The notes beneath the pieces are model-generated. The model saw only the letters and a program-made list of their open reading frames with translations. It searched no databases and was not told the DNA's origin. A stretch of 64,000 nt of DNA from JAJDTQ01 sp965204235. Its GTDB lineage: Bacteria; Desulfobacterota; Binatia; UBA9968; JAJDTQ01. The stretch spans positions 1,364,001 to 1,428,000 of the forward strand of contig OZ241979.1 of assembly GCA_965204235.1 (NCBI GenBank), given 5' to 3'. A program made the translations under genes and the position numbers. Positions 43,060-51,720 of the stretch are shown here, in pieces; positions within the stretch are counted from its first letter, which is position 1, and the number at the start of each line of letters is the position of its first letter.

Positions 43060-46000
43060 CTACCCGTCCGCGGTCCGGGACGGCGCGCCGGCGCTGACGA
43101 GCTGGGTCATGACCAGGTTGGCGTACAGGCCGTTGGCCCGGAGCAGCTCCTCGTGGGCGCCCTGTTCGGCCACGGCGCCGGAGTCCAGCACGACGATGCG
43201 GTCGGCGTCCCGGATGGTGGAGAGCCGGTGGGCGATGACCAGGGTGGTGCGGCCCTGCGCCAGCCGCGCCAGCGCCTGGTGGATCAGTTCCTCGTTGATG
43301 GCGTCCAGGTGCGAAGTGGCCTCGTCGAGCACCAGCACCGGCGCGTCCTTGAGCAGCGCCCGGGCGATGGCCAGGCGCTGCCGCTGGCCGCCGGAAAGCT
43401 GCACGCCGCGCTCGCCCACCAAGGTGTCGTAGCCCCCGGGCAGCCGGGCGATGAAGCCGTGGATGTGGGCCAGCCGCGCGGCTTCCTCCACCGCCTCCCG
43501 GGGCGCGTCGGGCCGGCCCAGGCGGATGTTGTCGCGCAGGGTGGTGTTGAACAGGTAGGTGTCCTGGGACACCAGCGAGACCTGCGCCCGCAGGCGGTCC
43601 AGGGCGAAGTCCCGAAGGTCCCGGTCCGCCAGCGTCACCGCGCCGGCCGCGGGGTCCCAGAAGCGCAGCAGGAGGTGGGCGCAGGTGGTCTTGCCGGCCC
43701 CGGAGGGACCCACCAGGGCCACGGTCCGGCCCGGCTCCACGTCCAGGCAGACGTCCCGCAGCGCGAGGCCGCGGCCCGGGCCGTAGCCGAAGCTCACGTG
43801 GTCGAAGCGGATGGCCGGCGGGCCGTCGCCGTTGCCCCACGGGGCCGGCGCGCAGGCCCCGTCCCGCACCGGCACGGGCTCGTCCTTGACCTCGAACACG
43901 CGGCGGCCCGACTCCAGCGTCTCCATCAGCTCCTTGGCCGTGCGGGCCACGTCGGTCACCGGCCCGAAGGCCAGCAGGGCGAGCACGGTGGCCAGCGGCA
44001 GCAGCGCCCGGTCCATCTGGAACTGGCCCACCAGCCACACGCCGGTGGCGAGCACCGCCAGGGCGCCGATGCCGGTCACTGCCTCGTTGAAGCCGGCCTG
44101 GAGCGCCTGGTCCTTGTGGAAGGCGAGCTGGGCCTTGGCGAGCCGCAGGCTCCTGGCCAGCACGGACGCCGCCTGATGCTTCTCGTGGCCGAAGGAGGCC
44201 ACCTCGCGCATCCCCTGGACGCTGTCCACCAAGTGGGCGTTGAGTTGCCCCAGCTCCCGGCGCACCGCGCCCCCCAGGCGGTCCGAACGCTCCTGGGCCA
44301 GGAACGGCGACAGGGCCAGGAGCGCGAGAAAGGGGGCCAGGGCCAGCATCAGCGGCCAGCCCACGAACCCCAGCACGGTCAGGATGGCCGCGGGGACCAC
44401 CACCGCGATGAACGCCGGGGTGATGGTGTGGGCGAAGAAGAGCTCCACGGTCTCCACGTCGGCGCCGGCAACGCTCACCAAGTCGCCGGAGCGGCGCCGG
44501 GTCAGGTAGGCCGGGGCCAGCGGGTCCAGGGTGTCGTAGAAGTCGATGCGCATCTCGGCCAGGAGTTGGTAGGCCAGGTCGTGGGGCAGCCAGCAGTCCG
44601 CCCAGGAAAGCAGGGACGCGAGCCCCACCATGGACGCCAGCAGGACCAGGTGGAACGCCAGGTCCTCGCCGCGGATGAGTTGGCCCACCAGCAGCGCGCC
44701 GGCCGCGCCCACGCCCACCACCGAAGCCTGGAACAGCACGCCCGCGGAGAACGAGACCGCGAGCTTGCGTCGGAACGGCCGCACCAGCGCCGCCAGCCGC
44801 CGCAGCACGGTGAGGGCCCGGAGCGGCTCCGCCGCGGCGTCCGCGGTCCGCGCCACCGGCGCCGCAGGGGGTTCCGCGGCCCCGGCCGCGGAGACCGCGG
44901 CCGGGGCTTCGCGCTCGGCCAGGGCCTCGGCGCCGCCCTCCTGGGCCTGGGCGGCCATGAGCCGCGCGTACGTGCCGCCGCTCTCGATCAGCGCGCGGTG
45001 GCTGCCGGTCTCCACCGTCCGGCCCCGCTCCAGCACCACGATGCGGTCGGCGTGGATGACGCTGGACAGGCGGTGCGCGATGATCAGCGTGGTGCGCCCC
45101 TCCATGAGTTTCCGCAGCGCCTCGTTGATCACCGCCTCGCTCTGGGCGTCCACGCTGGACAGGGCCTCGTCGAGGACCAGGATGGGGGCGTCCTTGAGGA
45201 TGGCCCGGGCGATGGCGATGCGCTGGCGCTCGCCGCCGGAGAGCCGGGCGCCGCGCTCGCCCACCACGGTCTCGTATCCCTGGGGGAGCCCGGCGATGAA
45301 GTCGTGGACGTTGGCCGCCCGGGCCGCCCGCTCCAACTCCTCCGGGGCGGCGTCGGGCCTGGCCATGCGCAGGTTGTCCGCGATGCTGCCGTAGAACAGG
45401 TAGGTGTCCTGAGACACCACCGCGACGTGCCGGCGCAGGACGTGGAGGGGGATGGAGCGGAGGTCCCGGCCGCCCAGGAGCACCCGCCCCTGTTCGGGGT
45501 CGGCGAAGCGCAGCATGAGGGACGCCAGGGTGGATTTGCCCGCTCCGCTGGGACCCACGACGCCCAGCTTCTCGCCCGCGCGCAACTCCAGCGAGACGTC
45601 CCGGAGCGCGGGCCGGCTGCCCTGCGGGTAGGTGAAGCTCACCCCCTCGAAGCGGACCTCCGGATCGAAGGCGGCCTCCGCCGCGGCTTCGGCCGGCGCG
45701 GGGTCCCGCACCGCGGCCGGGGTCTCCAGCAACTCGAAGATGCCTTCGGCCGCGGCCATGGCGTTGATGCCCTGGTGGTAGAGGAGCATCAGCTCCCGCA
45801 TGGGGCGGAAGATCTCCGCGCCCATGATGAGGATCACGATCAGCGAGCGCACTTCCAGTTCGCCGGCGGCCACCTTGAGGGCGCCCCAACCCACGGCGCA
45901 GGCCGTGCCTCCCAGGATGCCGAAGGTGGTGACGCCCACGGAGACCATGTTCACCGCCAGCACGCCCATGGTGGTGCGGTAGAGATGGCGCGCCCGGGAG

Positions 46001-46665
46001 GCCAGGGTCTCCCCCTGGCTGCGGCTCCGGCCGAAGATCTTGAGGGTGGCGATGCCCTGGATGCTGTCCAGGAAGTCGGCGCTGAAGGCGCCGTAGGAGG
46101 AGCGCCGCCGGCGGCTGCTCTCCTCGGTGAAGAGCAGGAACAGCGGCGTGGCCGCCAGCGTGACCAGGGCGAAGACCACGAAGATCAGCCCGATGACCAC
46201 GTCGAAGGAAGCCATGAGGAAGAAGACCAGCACCGGCGCGACCCCGGCCACCGCCATCTGCGGCAGGAACTGGCCGTAGAAGACCTGGAGCCGCTCCACC
46301 CCCTCGCCCAGGGACACCAGCACGTCGCCGGTGCGCTCCCGGTCGAAGTGTCCCGGACCCAGGTCCAGGGCGTGCCGGTACAGCTTGTCGTGCAGCCCGG
46401 CCTTTACCCGGGCCGCGGTCTCCTGCCCCACCACGTCCCGCAGGTACTGGAACAGCGCGCGCAGGGCGATGAACCCGGCCACCGCCGCCAGGTAGGGAAC
46501 CAGCGACGAGAAAGCGGCGCCGGTGAGGACGCCGGCGATGACCAGCCCGGAGAACGCCAGCCGCGAGATGCCGGCAGCGACGGCGCAGAGGCCGAGAAAG
46601 GCGGCCGCGGCGATGCGCAGGCGCACCCCGCGGGTATGGGTCAGCAGTCGTCGATCCAGGTACAT
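43060..46665 (-). CDS. Fused double ABC exporter (two TMD-NBD halves)
   Basis: A 1201-residue single-chain ABC exporter. Half 1: membrane domain about 20-310, NBD about 335-575 with GPSGAGKSTLASLMLRFAD, Q-loop VSQDTYLFYGS, signature LSGGERQRIAIARAI, Walker B ILVLDEALSSVDA. Half 2: membrane domain about 630-930, NBD about 955-1190 with GPSGAGKTTCAHLLLRFWDP, VSQDTYLFNTT, LSGGQRQRLAIARAL, VLVLDEATSHLDA. In half 1 the residue after the catalytic Glu region is Ala-Leu (DEALSS), in half 2 Ala-Thr, so both sites retain the Glu. Similar in plan to CydDC or heterodimeric multidrug exporters but fused. Linker 575-620 is Ala/Glu rich. Substrate unknown. Confidence 0.93.
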   Translation of the reverse strand: MYLDRRLLTHTRGVRLRIAAAAFLGLCAVAAGISRLAFSGLVIAGVLTGAAFSSLVPYLAAVAGFIALRALFQYLRDVVGQETAARVKAGLHDKLYRHALDLGPGHFDRERTGDVLVSLGEGVERLQVFYGQFLPQMAVAGVAPVLVFFLMASFDVVIGLIFVVFALVTLAATPLFLLFTEESSRRRRSSYGAFSADFLDSIQGIATLKIFGRSRSQGETLASRARHLYRTTMGVLAVNMVSVGVTTFGILGGTACAVGWGALKVAAGELEVRSLIVILIMGAEIFRPMRELMLLYHQGINAMAAAEGIFELLETPAAVRDPAPAEAAAEAAFDPEVRFEGVSFTYPQGSRPALRDVSLELRAGEKLGVVGPSGAGKSTLASLMLRFADPEQGRVLLGGRDLRSIPLHVLRRHVAVVSQDTYLFYGSIADNLRMARPDAAPEELERAARAANVHDFIAGLPQGYETVVGERGARLSGGERQRIAIARAILKDAPILVLDEALSSVDAQSEAVINEALRKLMEGRTTLIIAHRLSSVIHADRIVVLERGRTVETGSHRALIESGGTYARLMAAQAQEGGAEALAEREAPAAVSAAGAAEPPAAPVARTADAAAEPLRALTVLRRLAALVRPFRRKLAVSFSAGVLFQASVVGVGAAGALLVGQLIRGEDLAFHLVLLASMVGLASLLSWADCWLPHDLAYQLLAEMRIDFYDTLDPLAPAYLTRRRSGDLVSVAGADVETVELFFAHTITPAFIAVVVPAAILTVLGFVGWPLMLALAPFLALLALSPFLAQERSDRLGGAVRRELGQLNAHLVDSVQGMREVASFGHEKHQAASVLARSLRLAKAQLAFHKDQALQAGFNEAVTGIGALAVLATGVWLVGQFQMDRALLPLATVLALLAFGPVTDVARTAKELMETLESGRRVFEVKDEPVPVRDGACAPAPWGNGDGPPAIRFDHVSFGYGPGRGLALRDVCLDVEPGRTVALVGPSGAGKTTCAHLLLRFWDPAAGAVTLADRDLRDFALDRLRAQVSLVSQDTYLFNTTLRDNIRLGRPDAPREAVEEAARLAHIHGFIARLPGGYDTLVGERGVQLSGGQRQRLAIARALLKDAPVLVLDEATSHLDAINEELIHQALARLAQGRTTLVIAHRLSTIRDADRIVVLDSGAVAEQGAHEELLRANGLYANLVMTQLVSAGAPSRTADG

Positions 46666-46701
46666 GCGGAGCCTTTGCGGATGCGTTCCTCCGGGGAGAG
46701 C

Positions 46702-46743
46702 CCGTCCTTCGACTTCGCTACGCTACGCTCAGGACGAACGGGG
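46702..46743 (+). repeat. Dispersed 42-bp repeat
   Basis: Copy with CTACGCTACGCTC in place of CTTCGCTACGCTC, upstream of the exporter gene and 247 bases before the iron-binding-protein gene. It is followed by a short direct repeat, CAGGGTTTCTCTTAGC, at about 46783-46820. Confidence 0.8.
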
Positions 46744-46915
46744 GTCGTCGTCCAGGGTTTCTCCTGGCTGTTCAGGGTCTGTCCAGGGTTTCTCTTAGCT
46801 GTTCAGGGTTTCTCTTAGCATTGGAAGCTCGCCGCGACGAATACAAGGCGCGCCGTGCCGCAAGCGGCATCGACCGCCGGCGCCCCTTCTTCATACGGGA
46901 TTTTTTCGTATTGTC

Positions 46916-46956
46916 TAACTTCAGGTATTGCATTGAAGCTAATAATGAAGTATGCA
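46916..46956 (+). promoter_or_regulatory. Promoter and possible operator of the iron-binding-protein gene
   Basis: TTGCAT (46928-46933), 17-base spacer, TATGCA (46951-46956). Overlapping the -35 box is an imperfect inverted repeat TAACTTCA (46916-46923) and TGAAGCTA (46934-46941), which may be a metal-regulator site. It is a different motif from the 25-bp palindromes at 50016 and 54448. Confidence 0.5.
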
Positions 46957-46989
46957 CCCTGCAAATATCCTGTGAAGGGAGACCACACA

Positions 46990-48024
46990 ATGAGAAGAAG
47001 AGCCATGGGAATCAGGGCATTGGGGTGTCTCACCGCGGTCCTCGGCCTGTGCCTGGGGCTTGCGGCGAACGCCTTCGCCGACGGCGAGGTCAACATCTAT
47101 TCCTACCGGCAGCCGTTCCTCATCAAGCCGATGCTGAACGCCTTCACCCACCAGACCGGGATCAAGACCAACGTGGTGTTCGCGCCCAAGGGGATGATCG
47201 CGCGCCTCGAGCAGGAAGGCAAGAACAGTCCGGCCGACGTCATCCTGACGGTGGACATCGGGCGCATCAACGACGCGGTGGAAGCCGGCGTCCTGCAGCC
47301 GGTGAAGACGAAGAAGCTCACGGCCAACGTTCCCTCCGCGGACCGGGACCCCGCGGGCCTGTGGTACGGGCTCACGAGACGCGCCCGTATCGTCTATGCC
47401 TCCAGGGAGCGGGTGAAGCCGGGCGACCTCTCGACCTACGAGGCCCTCGCCGACCCCAAGTGGAAGGGCCGCATCTGCATCCGCTCGTCGCAGCACGTCT
47501 ATAACGTGGCGCTGCTGGCCTCGCTGGTGGCGCACAACGGCGAGGCCAGGGCCGAGGAATGGGCCAGGGGGTTGAAGGCCAACCTGGCGCGCAAACCCCA
47601 GGGCAACGACCGGGCCCAGGTCAAGGCCATATTCGCGGGCGAGTGCGACATCTCCCTCGGCAACTCCTACTACATGGGCAAGATGCTCACCAACGAGAAG
47701 CAGATCGGGTGGGCCGAGTCCGTGTTCATGTTCTTCCCCAACCAGGACGGCCGCGGCGCCCACATGAACATCAGCGGCGCCGGCGTCACCAGGAGCGCGG
47801 GCCGGAAGGAGAACGCGGTCAAGCTGCTGGAGTTCCTGAGCGACGACCTGGCCCAGAAGATGTACGCCGAGCAGAACTTCGAGTACCCCGTGAAACCCGG
47901 CGTGCCCTGGTCCGGTCTGGTGGAGTCCTGGGGCAGGTTCAAGGCCGACGACATCGATATGGTCAAGGTCGCCGGGAACCGCGCCCTGGCCATCAAGATC
48001 TTCGACCGCGTAGGCATTCCCTAG
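46990..48024 (+). CDS. Fe(III) ABC transporter periplasmic binding protein (FutA/FbpA type)
   Basis: A 344-residue ferric-ion-binding protein. The ATG at 46990 has GGGAG upstream; signal peptide MGIRALGCLTAVLGLCLGLA to NAFA. Hallmarks: VNIYSYRQPFLIKPMLNAFTHQTGIKT, ADVILTVDIGRINDAVEAG, the Tyr-rich iron site in GECDISLGNSYYMGKML and NISGAGVTRSA. No permease or ATPase lies beside it, so it must use one encoded elsewhere. Located at the head of the iron cluster, 160 bases before an imelysin gene. Confidence 0.94.
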   Translation: MRRRAMGIRALGCLTAVLGLCLGLAANAFADGEVNIYSYRQPFLIKPMLNAFTHQTGIKTNVVFAPKGMIARLEQEGKNSPADVILTVDIGRINDAVEAGVLQPVKTKKLTANVPSADRDPAGLWYGLTRRARIVYASRERVKPGDLSTYEALADPKWKGRICIRSSQHVYNVALLASLVAHNGEARAEEWARGLKANLARKPQGNDRAQVKAIFAGECDISLGNSYYMGKMLTNEKQIGWAESVFMFFPNQDGRGAHMNISGAGVTRSAGRKENAVKLLEFLSDDLAQKMYAEQNFEYPVKPGVPWSGLVESWGRFKADDIDMVKVAGNRALAIKIFDRVGIP

Positions 48025-48032
48025 CGGGCGGC

Positions 48033-48152
48033 ATGGACGCCGCCGAGTTCTCCGAGGAACTCTCGGGATGGGCCGTCGGCGCCGCCTTGGGTCTTGGCGG
48101 CGCCGACGGCAGCGACGAGGTCCTGACCGGCATGCTCTCCCTGGAGTTCTGA
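48033..48152 (+). CDS. Possible 39-aa ORF spanning a strong hairpin
   Basis: An ORF of 39 codons, MDAAEFSEELSGWAVGAALG and on, ending SLEF, between the iron-binding-protein and imelysin genes. It contains the 15-bp hairpin at 48071-48109 and has no good ribosome-binding site. The sequence looks like protein but its codons are largely imposed by the hairpin. Could be a leader peptide or chance. Confidence 0.3.
   Translation: MDAAEFSEELSGWAVGAALGLGGADGSDEVLTGMLSLEF
48071..48109 (+). terminator. Perfect 15-bp stem hairpin between iron genes
   Basis: GCCGTCGGCGCCGCC (48071-48085), a nine-base loop, and its exact complement GGCGGCGCCGACGGC (48095-48109). It lies 46 bases after the binding-protein stop. 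No T-run follows, so it may limit read-through to the imelysin gene, protect the upstream mRNA or be a protein-binding inverted repeat. Confidence 0.6.
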
Positions 48153-48183
48153 AGCCGCCTTGGCCTTACGGAGGATACATACG

Positions 48184-49440
48184 ATGAGAACAGTCGTTAT
48201 CGTGACAGGCGTGTTGTTCCTGTCCACCCTGGCGTTCGCTGCGCCGCAGAAGCGCGACGTGGTGTCCCACTACGCCGTATTGGCTCATGCGGTGTACGAA
48301 GACTCGCTGACCGCGGCGAAGGCATTACGGGGAGCGGTCGATCGGTTGATCGCCGAGCCCACCGAAAAGAACCTGGCCGCGGCCAAGACCGCCTGGACCG
48401 CGGCGCGCGTCCCCTACCAGCAGAGCGAGGTCTATCGCTTCGGCAACGCCATCGTCGATGACTGGGAGGGCAAGGTGAACGCGTGGCCGCTGGACGAGGG
48501 GCTGATCGACTACGTGGCGGCAAGCTACGGCGCGGTGTCGGAGGAGAACCCGGCCTTCCGGGCCAACGTCATCGCGAGCCCGAGCTTCGCCTTTTCCGGC
48601 AAGGAGATCGACGCCCGGCGCATCACCAAGGCCCTGCTGGCCGACCTCCATGAACTGGGGGGCGTGGAGGCCAACGTGGCCACCGGCTACCACGCGGTGG
48701 AGTTCCTCCTGTGGGGCCAGGACCTCAACGGCACGGGTCCGGGCGCGGGCGCGCGGCCGGCCAGTGACTTCGACCCGGCCGGTTGCTCGTGGGGGAACTG
48801 CGACCGGCGCGCGGCCTACCTCAAGGCGGCCACCGACCTGCTGGTGGACGACCTGGCGTGGATGGCCGCCCAGTGGGCGCCCGGCGGCAAGGCGCGCGAA
48901 GGCTTGGCCAAAGGCGAGCCCGACGAGGGGCTGACCGCCATCGTGACCGGCATGGGCAGCCTTTCCTACGGCGAACTGGCGGGCGAGCGCATGAAGCTCG
49001 GGCTGCTGCTGCACGACCCGGAGGAAGAGCACGACTGCTTCAGCGACAACACCCACTACTCCCATTACTACGATGCCCTCGGCATCCGGAACATCTACCT
49101 CGGAGAGTACCGGCGCATCGACGGCAGCACCGTCGAGGGCCCCGGCCTCTCGGCGCTGGTCGCGGCCGCGGCGCCCGCGGTGGACGAGGAGCTACGGGGC
49201 CGGCTCGACGCCACCATCGCGGCCATGGAGGAGATCGTGAAAGCCGCGGAGGGGGGCGAAGCCTACGACCAGATGATCGGCGAGGGCAACGCCAGGGGCA
49301 ATGCCCGGGTGCAGGCCGCCATCGATGCCCTGACGGCCCAGACCAGGGGCATCGAGAAGGCGGTCGGCGCACTCCGATTGGCTTCCATCCAGTTCGAGGG
49401 ATCCGACAGCCTCGACAATCCCGAGGCCGTGTTCCAATAG
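48184..49440 (+). CDS. Imelysin-family iron-regulated protein (IrpA-like)
   Basis: A 418-residue exported protein from the ATG at 48184 (ACGGAGG upstream), with leader MRTVVIVTGVLFLSTLAFAA. The imelysin motif GxHxxE is intact as GYHAVEFLLWGQD (Gly168, His170, Glu173). Two repeated helical bundles are expected. Proteins of this family are periplasmic or outer-membrane attached, iron-regulated and linked with iron uptake; the peptidase activity once assigned is doubtful. A second imelysin is encoded on the opposite strand at 51710-52810. Confidence 0.94.
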   Translation: MRTVVIVTGVLFLSTLAFAAPQKRDVVSHYAVLAHAVYEDSLTAAKALRGAVDRLIAEPTEKNLAAAKTAWTAARVPYQQSEVYRFGNAIVDDWEGKVNAWPLDEGLIDYVAASYGAVSEENPAFRANVIASPSFAFSGKEIDARRITKALLADLHELGGVEANVATGYHAVEFLLWGQDLNGTGPGAGARPASDFDPAGCSWGNCDRRAAYLKAATDLLVDDLAWMAAQWAPGGKAREGLAKGEPDEGLTAIVTGMGSLSYGELAGERMKLGLLLHDPEEEHDCFSDNTHYSHYYDALGIRNIYLGEYRRIDGSTVEGPGLSALVAAAAPAVDEELRGRLDATIAAMEEIVKAAEGGEAYDQMIGEGNARGNARVQAAIDALTAQTRGIEKAVGALRLASIQFEGSDSLDNPEAVFQ

Positions 49441-49631
49441 ACGGCCTTCGGGCGCCGGGGAGTGGCCTCCCCCCGGCGTCCGCCGGCAGGCCTGCCTCCG
49501 CCTCGGCGCCTCCTCTCGGGGCGAGCAGGCCTGCCGGCCTCCTCTTCTTCCCGGCTCGAGGAACATCCGCTCCATTCCGGTTCGAGTTTCCTCTCCCTGG
49601 CAGAGCACTTCCTTCGACTCCGCTACGCCAC

Positions 49632-49673
49632 GTGTCCTTCGACTTCGCTTCGCTACGCTCAGGACGAACGGGG
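49632..49673 (+). repeat. Dispersed 42-bp repeat
   Basis: Copy at the 3-prime end of the small gene 49659-49955, whose last codons (NNHPRSS) are read from it. A partial copy (CTTCGACTCCGCTACGCC) precedes it at about 49612-49629. Confidence 0.82.
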
Positions 49674-49955
49674 ATGGTTGTTCCGGGTTTCCTCGAGGAT
49701 GCCCCGGTCCTTGGCGGCGTTCCATCGCAGGGCCAACGCGAGGTAGTCAGCGGAGGGCTCGCTGCCGTCGGTCTCCATTTGACTCAGGGCCAGGACCACG
49801 TAGTGGACCGCTATGGCGAACGCGGTCTTCCAGTCGGGGGACCTGCGGTAGCAGTCCTCCAACCACCGCGCGGCGTTGAGGAGCAGGCCCCTGGGACAGT
49901 TCCTGGTCCCCTGGTGCAGTTTCCACGCCGCCTCGATGAGCCGGTTGTGGGACAT
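49659..49955 (-). CDS. Small unknown protein under an iron-type operator
   Basis: A 98-residue protein starting MSHNRLIEAAWKLHQGTRNC; the ATG is preceded by AAAGGAGG, an excellent ribosome-binding site. It is mainly helical and ends in the dispersed repeat, which has replaced or extended its C-terminus. No family recognised. A promoter overlapping the 25-bp palindrome at 50016-50040 points toward it, about 60 bases upstream, so I infer that it belongs to the metal-responsive regulon of this region. Confidence 0.72.
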   Translation of the reverse strand: MSHNRLIEAAWKLHQGTRNCPRGLLLNAARWLEDCYRRSPDWKTAFAIAVHYVVLALSQMETDGSEPSADYLALALRWNAAKDRGILEETRNNHPRSS

Positions 49956-50015
49956 GGCGCCTCCTTTCCGTGAGCGGTCTCTGCACGCATGTCTTCGGCG
50001 CAGGTGTCGCCAGTA

Positions 50016-50040
50016 TTATCAAATAAAAATTATTTGGTAA
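50016..50040 (-). promoter_or_regulatory. 25-bp palindromic operator, site 1
   Basis: Half-sites TTATCAAATAA and TTATTTGGTAA around a central AAA. On the minus strand a promoter overlaps it: TTTACC, a 17-base spacer, TAATAC, directed to the gene starting at 49955. The site matches site 2 (54448-54472) at 20 of 25 positions. Confidence 0.65.
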
Positions 50041-50102
50041 AACGAATAATCGAAATATCCCAAGGCAAACTGAACCTTTACCGCTCTGTACCACTCCGAT
50101 TC

Positions 50103-50200
50103 CCTCACCCCTTGAGGGGGAGGGTTAGGGAGGGGGGCCTCCGCGCCACCGACCCATCGGCGCCAGCGCCAACGCACAGACGGCTGAAACGGGTTGGCCG
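50103..50200 (-). repeat. Composite C/G-rich repeat, copy A
   Basis: Read on the minus strand: CAACCCGTTTCAGCCGTCTG, then GGCGCTGGCGCCGATGGG, GGAGGCCCCCCTCCCTAACC and CTCCCCCTCAAGGGG. The same string, with few changes, is at 61896-61990 on the plus strand. Confidence 0.75.
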
Positions 50201-50272
50201 GTCCGTGTAGAGGATTCCTCCCCTCAACCCCGCAGTACCCCCCTCCCTGTCCCTCCCCCTCAAGGGGGGAGG

Positions 50273-50391
50273 GGACGCTAACCCGTAACACCCTGCTTGC
50301 AGGGGGAGGGTACGCTAACTCGTGACACCCTGCTTGCAGGGGGAGGGGACGCTTCGCCGTGACACCCTGCTTGCACGTACACCCGTGACGC
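50273..50391 (+). repeat. 38-bp tandem repeat, three units
   Basis: Units of 38 bases sharing GTGACACCCTGCTTGCAGGG and GGAGGGGACGCTAAC; the third is shortened and diverges. Similar GCAAGCAGGGTGTCAC strings occur at 41713-41728. There are no variable spacers between regular repeats, so this is not a CRISPR. Confidence 0.75.
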
Positions 50392-50432
50392 CCTTCCGCA
50401 CGAAAGCCGGAAGAGCCACTCTGAACAATTGC

Positions 50433-50475
50433 CTCCGTTCGTCCTGAGCGTAGCGAAGCGAAGTCGAAGGGCGCG
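50433..50475 (-). repeat. Dispersed repeat, long form
   Basis: Core in reverse orientation, flanked by CTGAACAATTGCC on the left and by GAGGCGCCTCGAGCCGGAAT (from 50490) on the right, i.e. the long form seen also at 41568 and 54330. Confidence 0.82.
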
Positions 50476-50586
50476 CTTTTTCACGGAGAGGCGCCTCGAG
50501 CCGGAATGGATCGGGGGTTCCCTGATGTTCGAGCGCGGCCCGGGACCGGGCGGGGTCGTTGCCGCGGAGGGGCGGCGGTGCGGCGG

Positions 50587-51720
50587 TCAGGCGGTCGCCA
50601 GGTGGTTGTCCCAGCGCGAGGCGTTGACGAAGGCGGTATCAAGGGGGGTCGATGCACCCGACCGTGCGTCGATGACGGCGACGCCGCGGTGGCCGCTGCT
50701 GGCCAGGAACTCTCCGGGGCCCTCGCCGGGGGCGACGCCGCTGCCGTCGAGCACCCGTGCGGACGAAAGGTAGCCGCCCGCCGCAGCGTTCCAGAAGGTC
50801 ACCAGGTTGCCCCGGGGCGCGGAAACGGCCAGCACCCGGCCTTCGGAATCGAAGCAGGCGCTGCCGCAGTACTGCTTCATGGCGCGCCAGACCGCGGGCT
50901 CGGCCGACAGGAAACGAAGGGGCGCGTCCGCCGCGGCCCCGGCCGGGTCCACGGCCACAAGAGGCACGAGGCGGCCCCGGGGCCCCTCGTACTGCATGGC
51001 GACGGCCACGGTGTCGTCCCGGCTCACGGACAGGTGGCGGATGCCCAGTCGATGGAGCGCGGGTCCCGGCCGGCGCTCCTTCAGGAGCCCGCCGTCGAGC
51101 CGGTGGACGTAGCAGAGGGAGGAGGCCATGGTGGCGACGTTGAGCTTGACCCGGGGCAGGTCGGGGCGCGTCAGGATGCCGCCGTTGGCGATGACCAGGG
51201 TCACGCCGTCGGAGAGAAGCGCGATCTCGTGGGGGCCGATGCCGTGGGAGGACAGTTCGCCCACGCGCCGGTAACCCTTGTCCGCGTCATAGACGCCGAT
51301 GACGCCGCGCTCCCCCGCAAAGTCGTTCTCGCTGGCGTACAGGAACCGGCCGCCGAGGCTGAACGCGCCGTGGCCGTAGAAGTGGCGGTCCCGGGGCGCG
51401 GCGAACTCGGCCGCCGCGGCGCCCCGGGCCAAGTCGATGGCCAGCGCGAAGCGCCCGGGCCGCCGGGCGAAGACCACGGCCGTTCGCCCGTCCGGTCGGA
51501 CGGCGAAGGAATGACCCCGGTCCGGGAGGCCCAGGTCGAAGGCCGCGGCTCCGGATGCGCGGAAGCCGCTGACCCGGTAGCTTCCTCCGGCGTCCGACCG
51601 GGCGCCGAGATAGAGCCGCCTCCGGGGAGCGGCGTCCGGGGACCGCGGCGGCCCCAGCGCCCCGCCAGTGAGCAACCCGCCGGCCAGCAGCCGGAGCACG
51701 GTTCTTCGATCAATCGCCAT
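50587..51720 (-). CDS. DUF1513 protein of the imelysin cluster
   Basis: A 377-residue exported protein with a Tat-like leader (DRRTVLRLLAGGLLTGGALG). The rest is a predicted beta-propeller with blade-like segments GHSFAVRPDGRTAVVFARRPG, HFYGHGAFSLGGRFLYASEND and GIGPHEIALLSDGVTLVIANGG. DUF1513 proteins are encoded with imelysins and a di-heme oxidoreductase, and are presumed part of an envelope iron-handling system. Its ATG overlaps the end of the imelysin gene by eleven bases, so translation is coupled. Last gene of the minus-strand operon. Confidence 0.92.
   Translation of the reverse strand: MAIDRRTVLRLLAGGLLTGGALGPPRSPDAAPRRRLYLGARSDAGGSYRVSGFRASGAAAFDLGLPDRGHSFAVRPDGRTAVVFARRPGRFALAIDLARGAAAAEFAAPRDRHFYGHGAFSLGGRFLYASENDFAGERGVIGVYDADKGYRRVGELSSHGIGPHEIALLSDGVTLVIANGGILTRPDLPRVKLNVATMASSLCYVHRLDGGLLKERRPGPALHRLGIRHLSVSRDDTVAVAMQYEGPRGRLVPLVAVDPAGAAADAPLRFLSAEPAVWRAMKQYCGSACFDSEGRVLAVSAPRGNLVTFWNAAAGGYLSSARVLDGSGVAPGEGPGEFLASSGHRGVAVIDARSGASTPLDTAFVNASRWDNHLATA

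Larger units (their letters stand above)
49956..50586. other. Intergenic: operator and dense repeats
   Basis: 631 bases between the 98-aa gene and the DUF1513 gene. Contains the 25-bp operator (50016-50040), an inverted copy of a composite C/G-rich repeat (about 50101-50200), another palindromic element (50240-50278), a 38-bp tandem repeat (50273-50391) and a dispersed-repeat copy (core about 50433-50475). No gene seen. Confidence 0.7.

Noticed and set aside
43153..46818. 1221-codon open frame antisense to the double ABC exporter
   Set aside because: Low-complexity His/Gln/Gly-rich translation mirroring the exporter; no start signal or domain.
50273..50391. CRISPR array from repeated GTGACACCCTGCTTGC units
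   Set aside because: Units are contiguous tandem repeats with nearly the same sequence throughout; there are no unique spacers and no cas genes.
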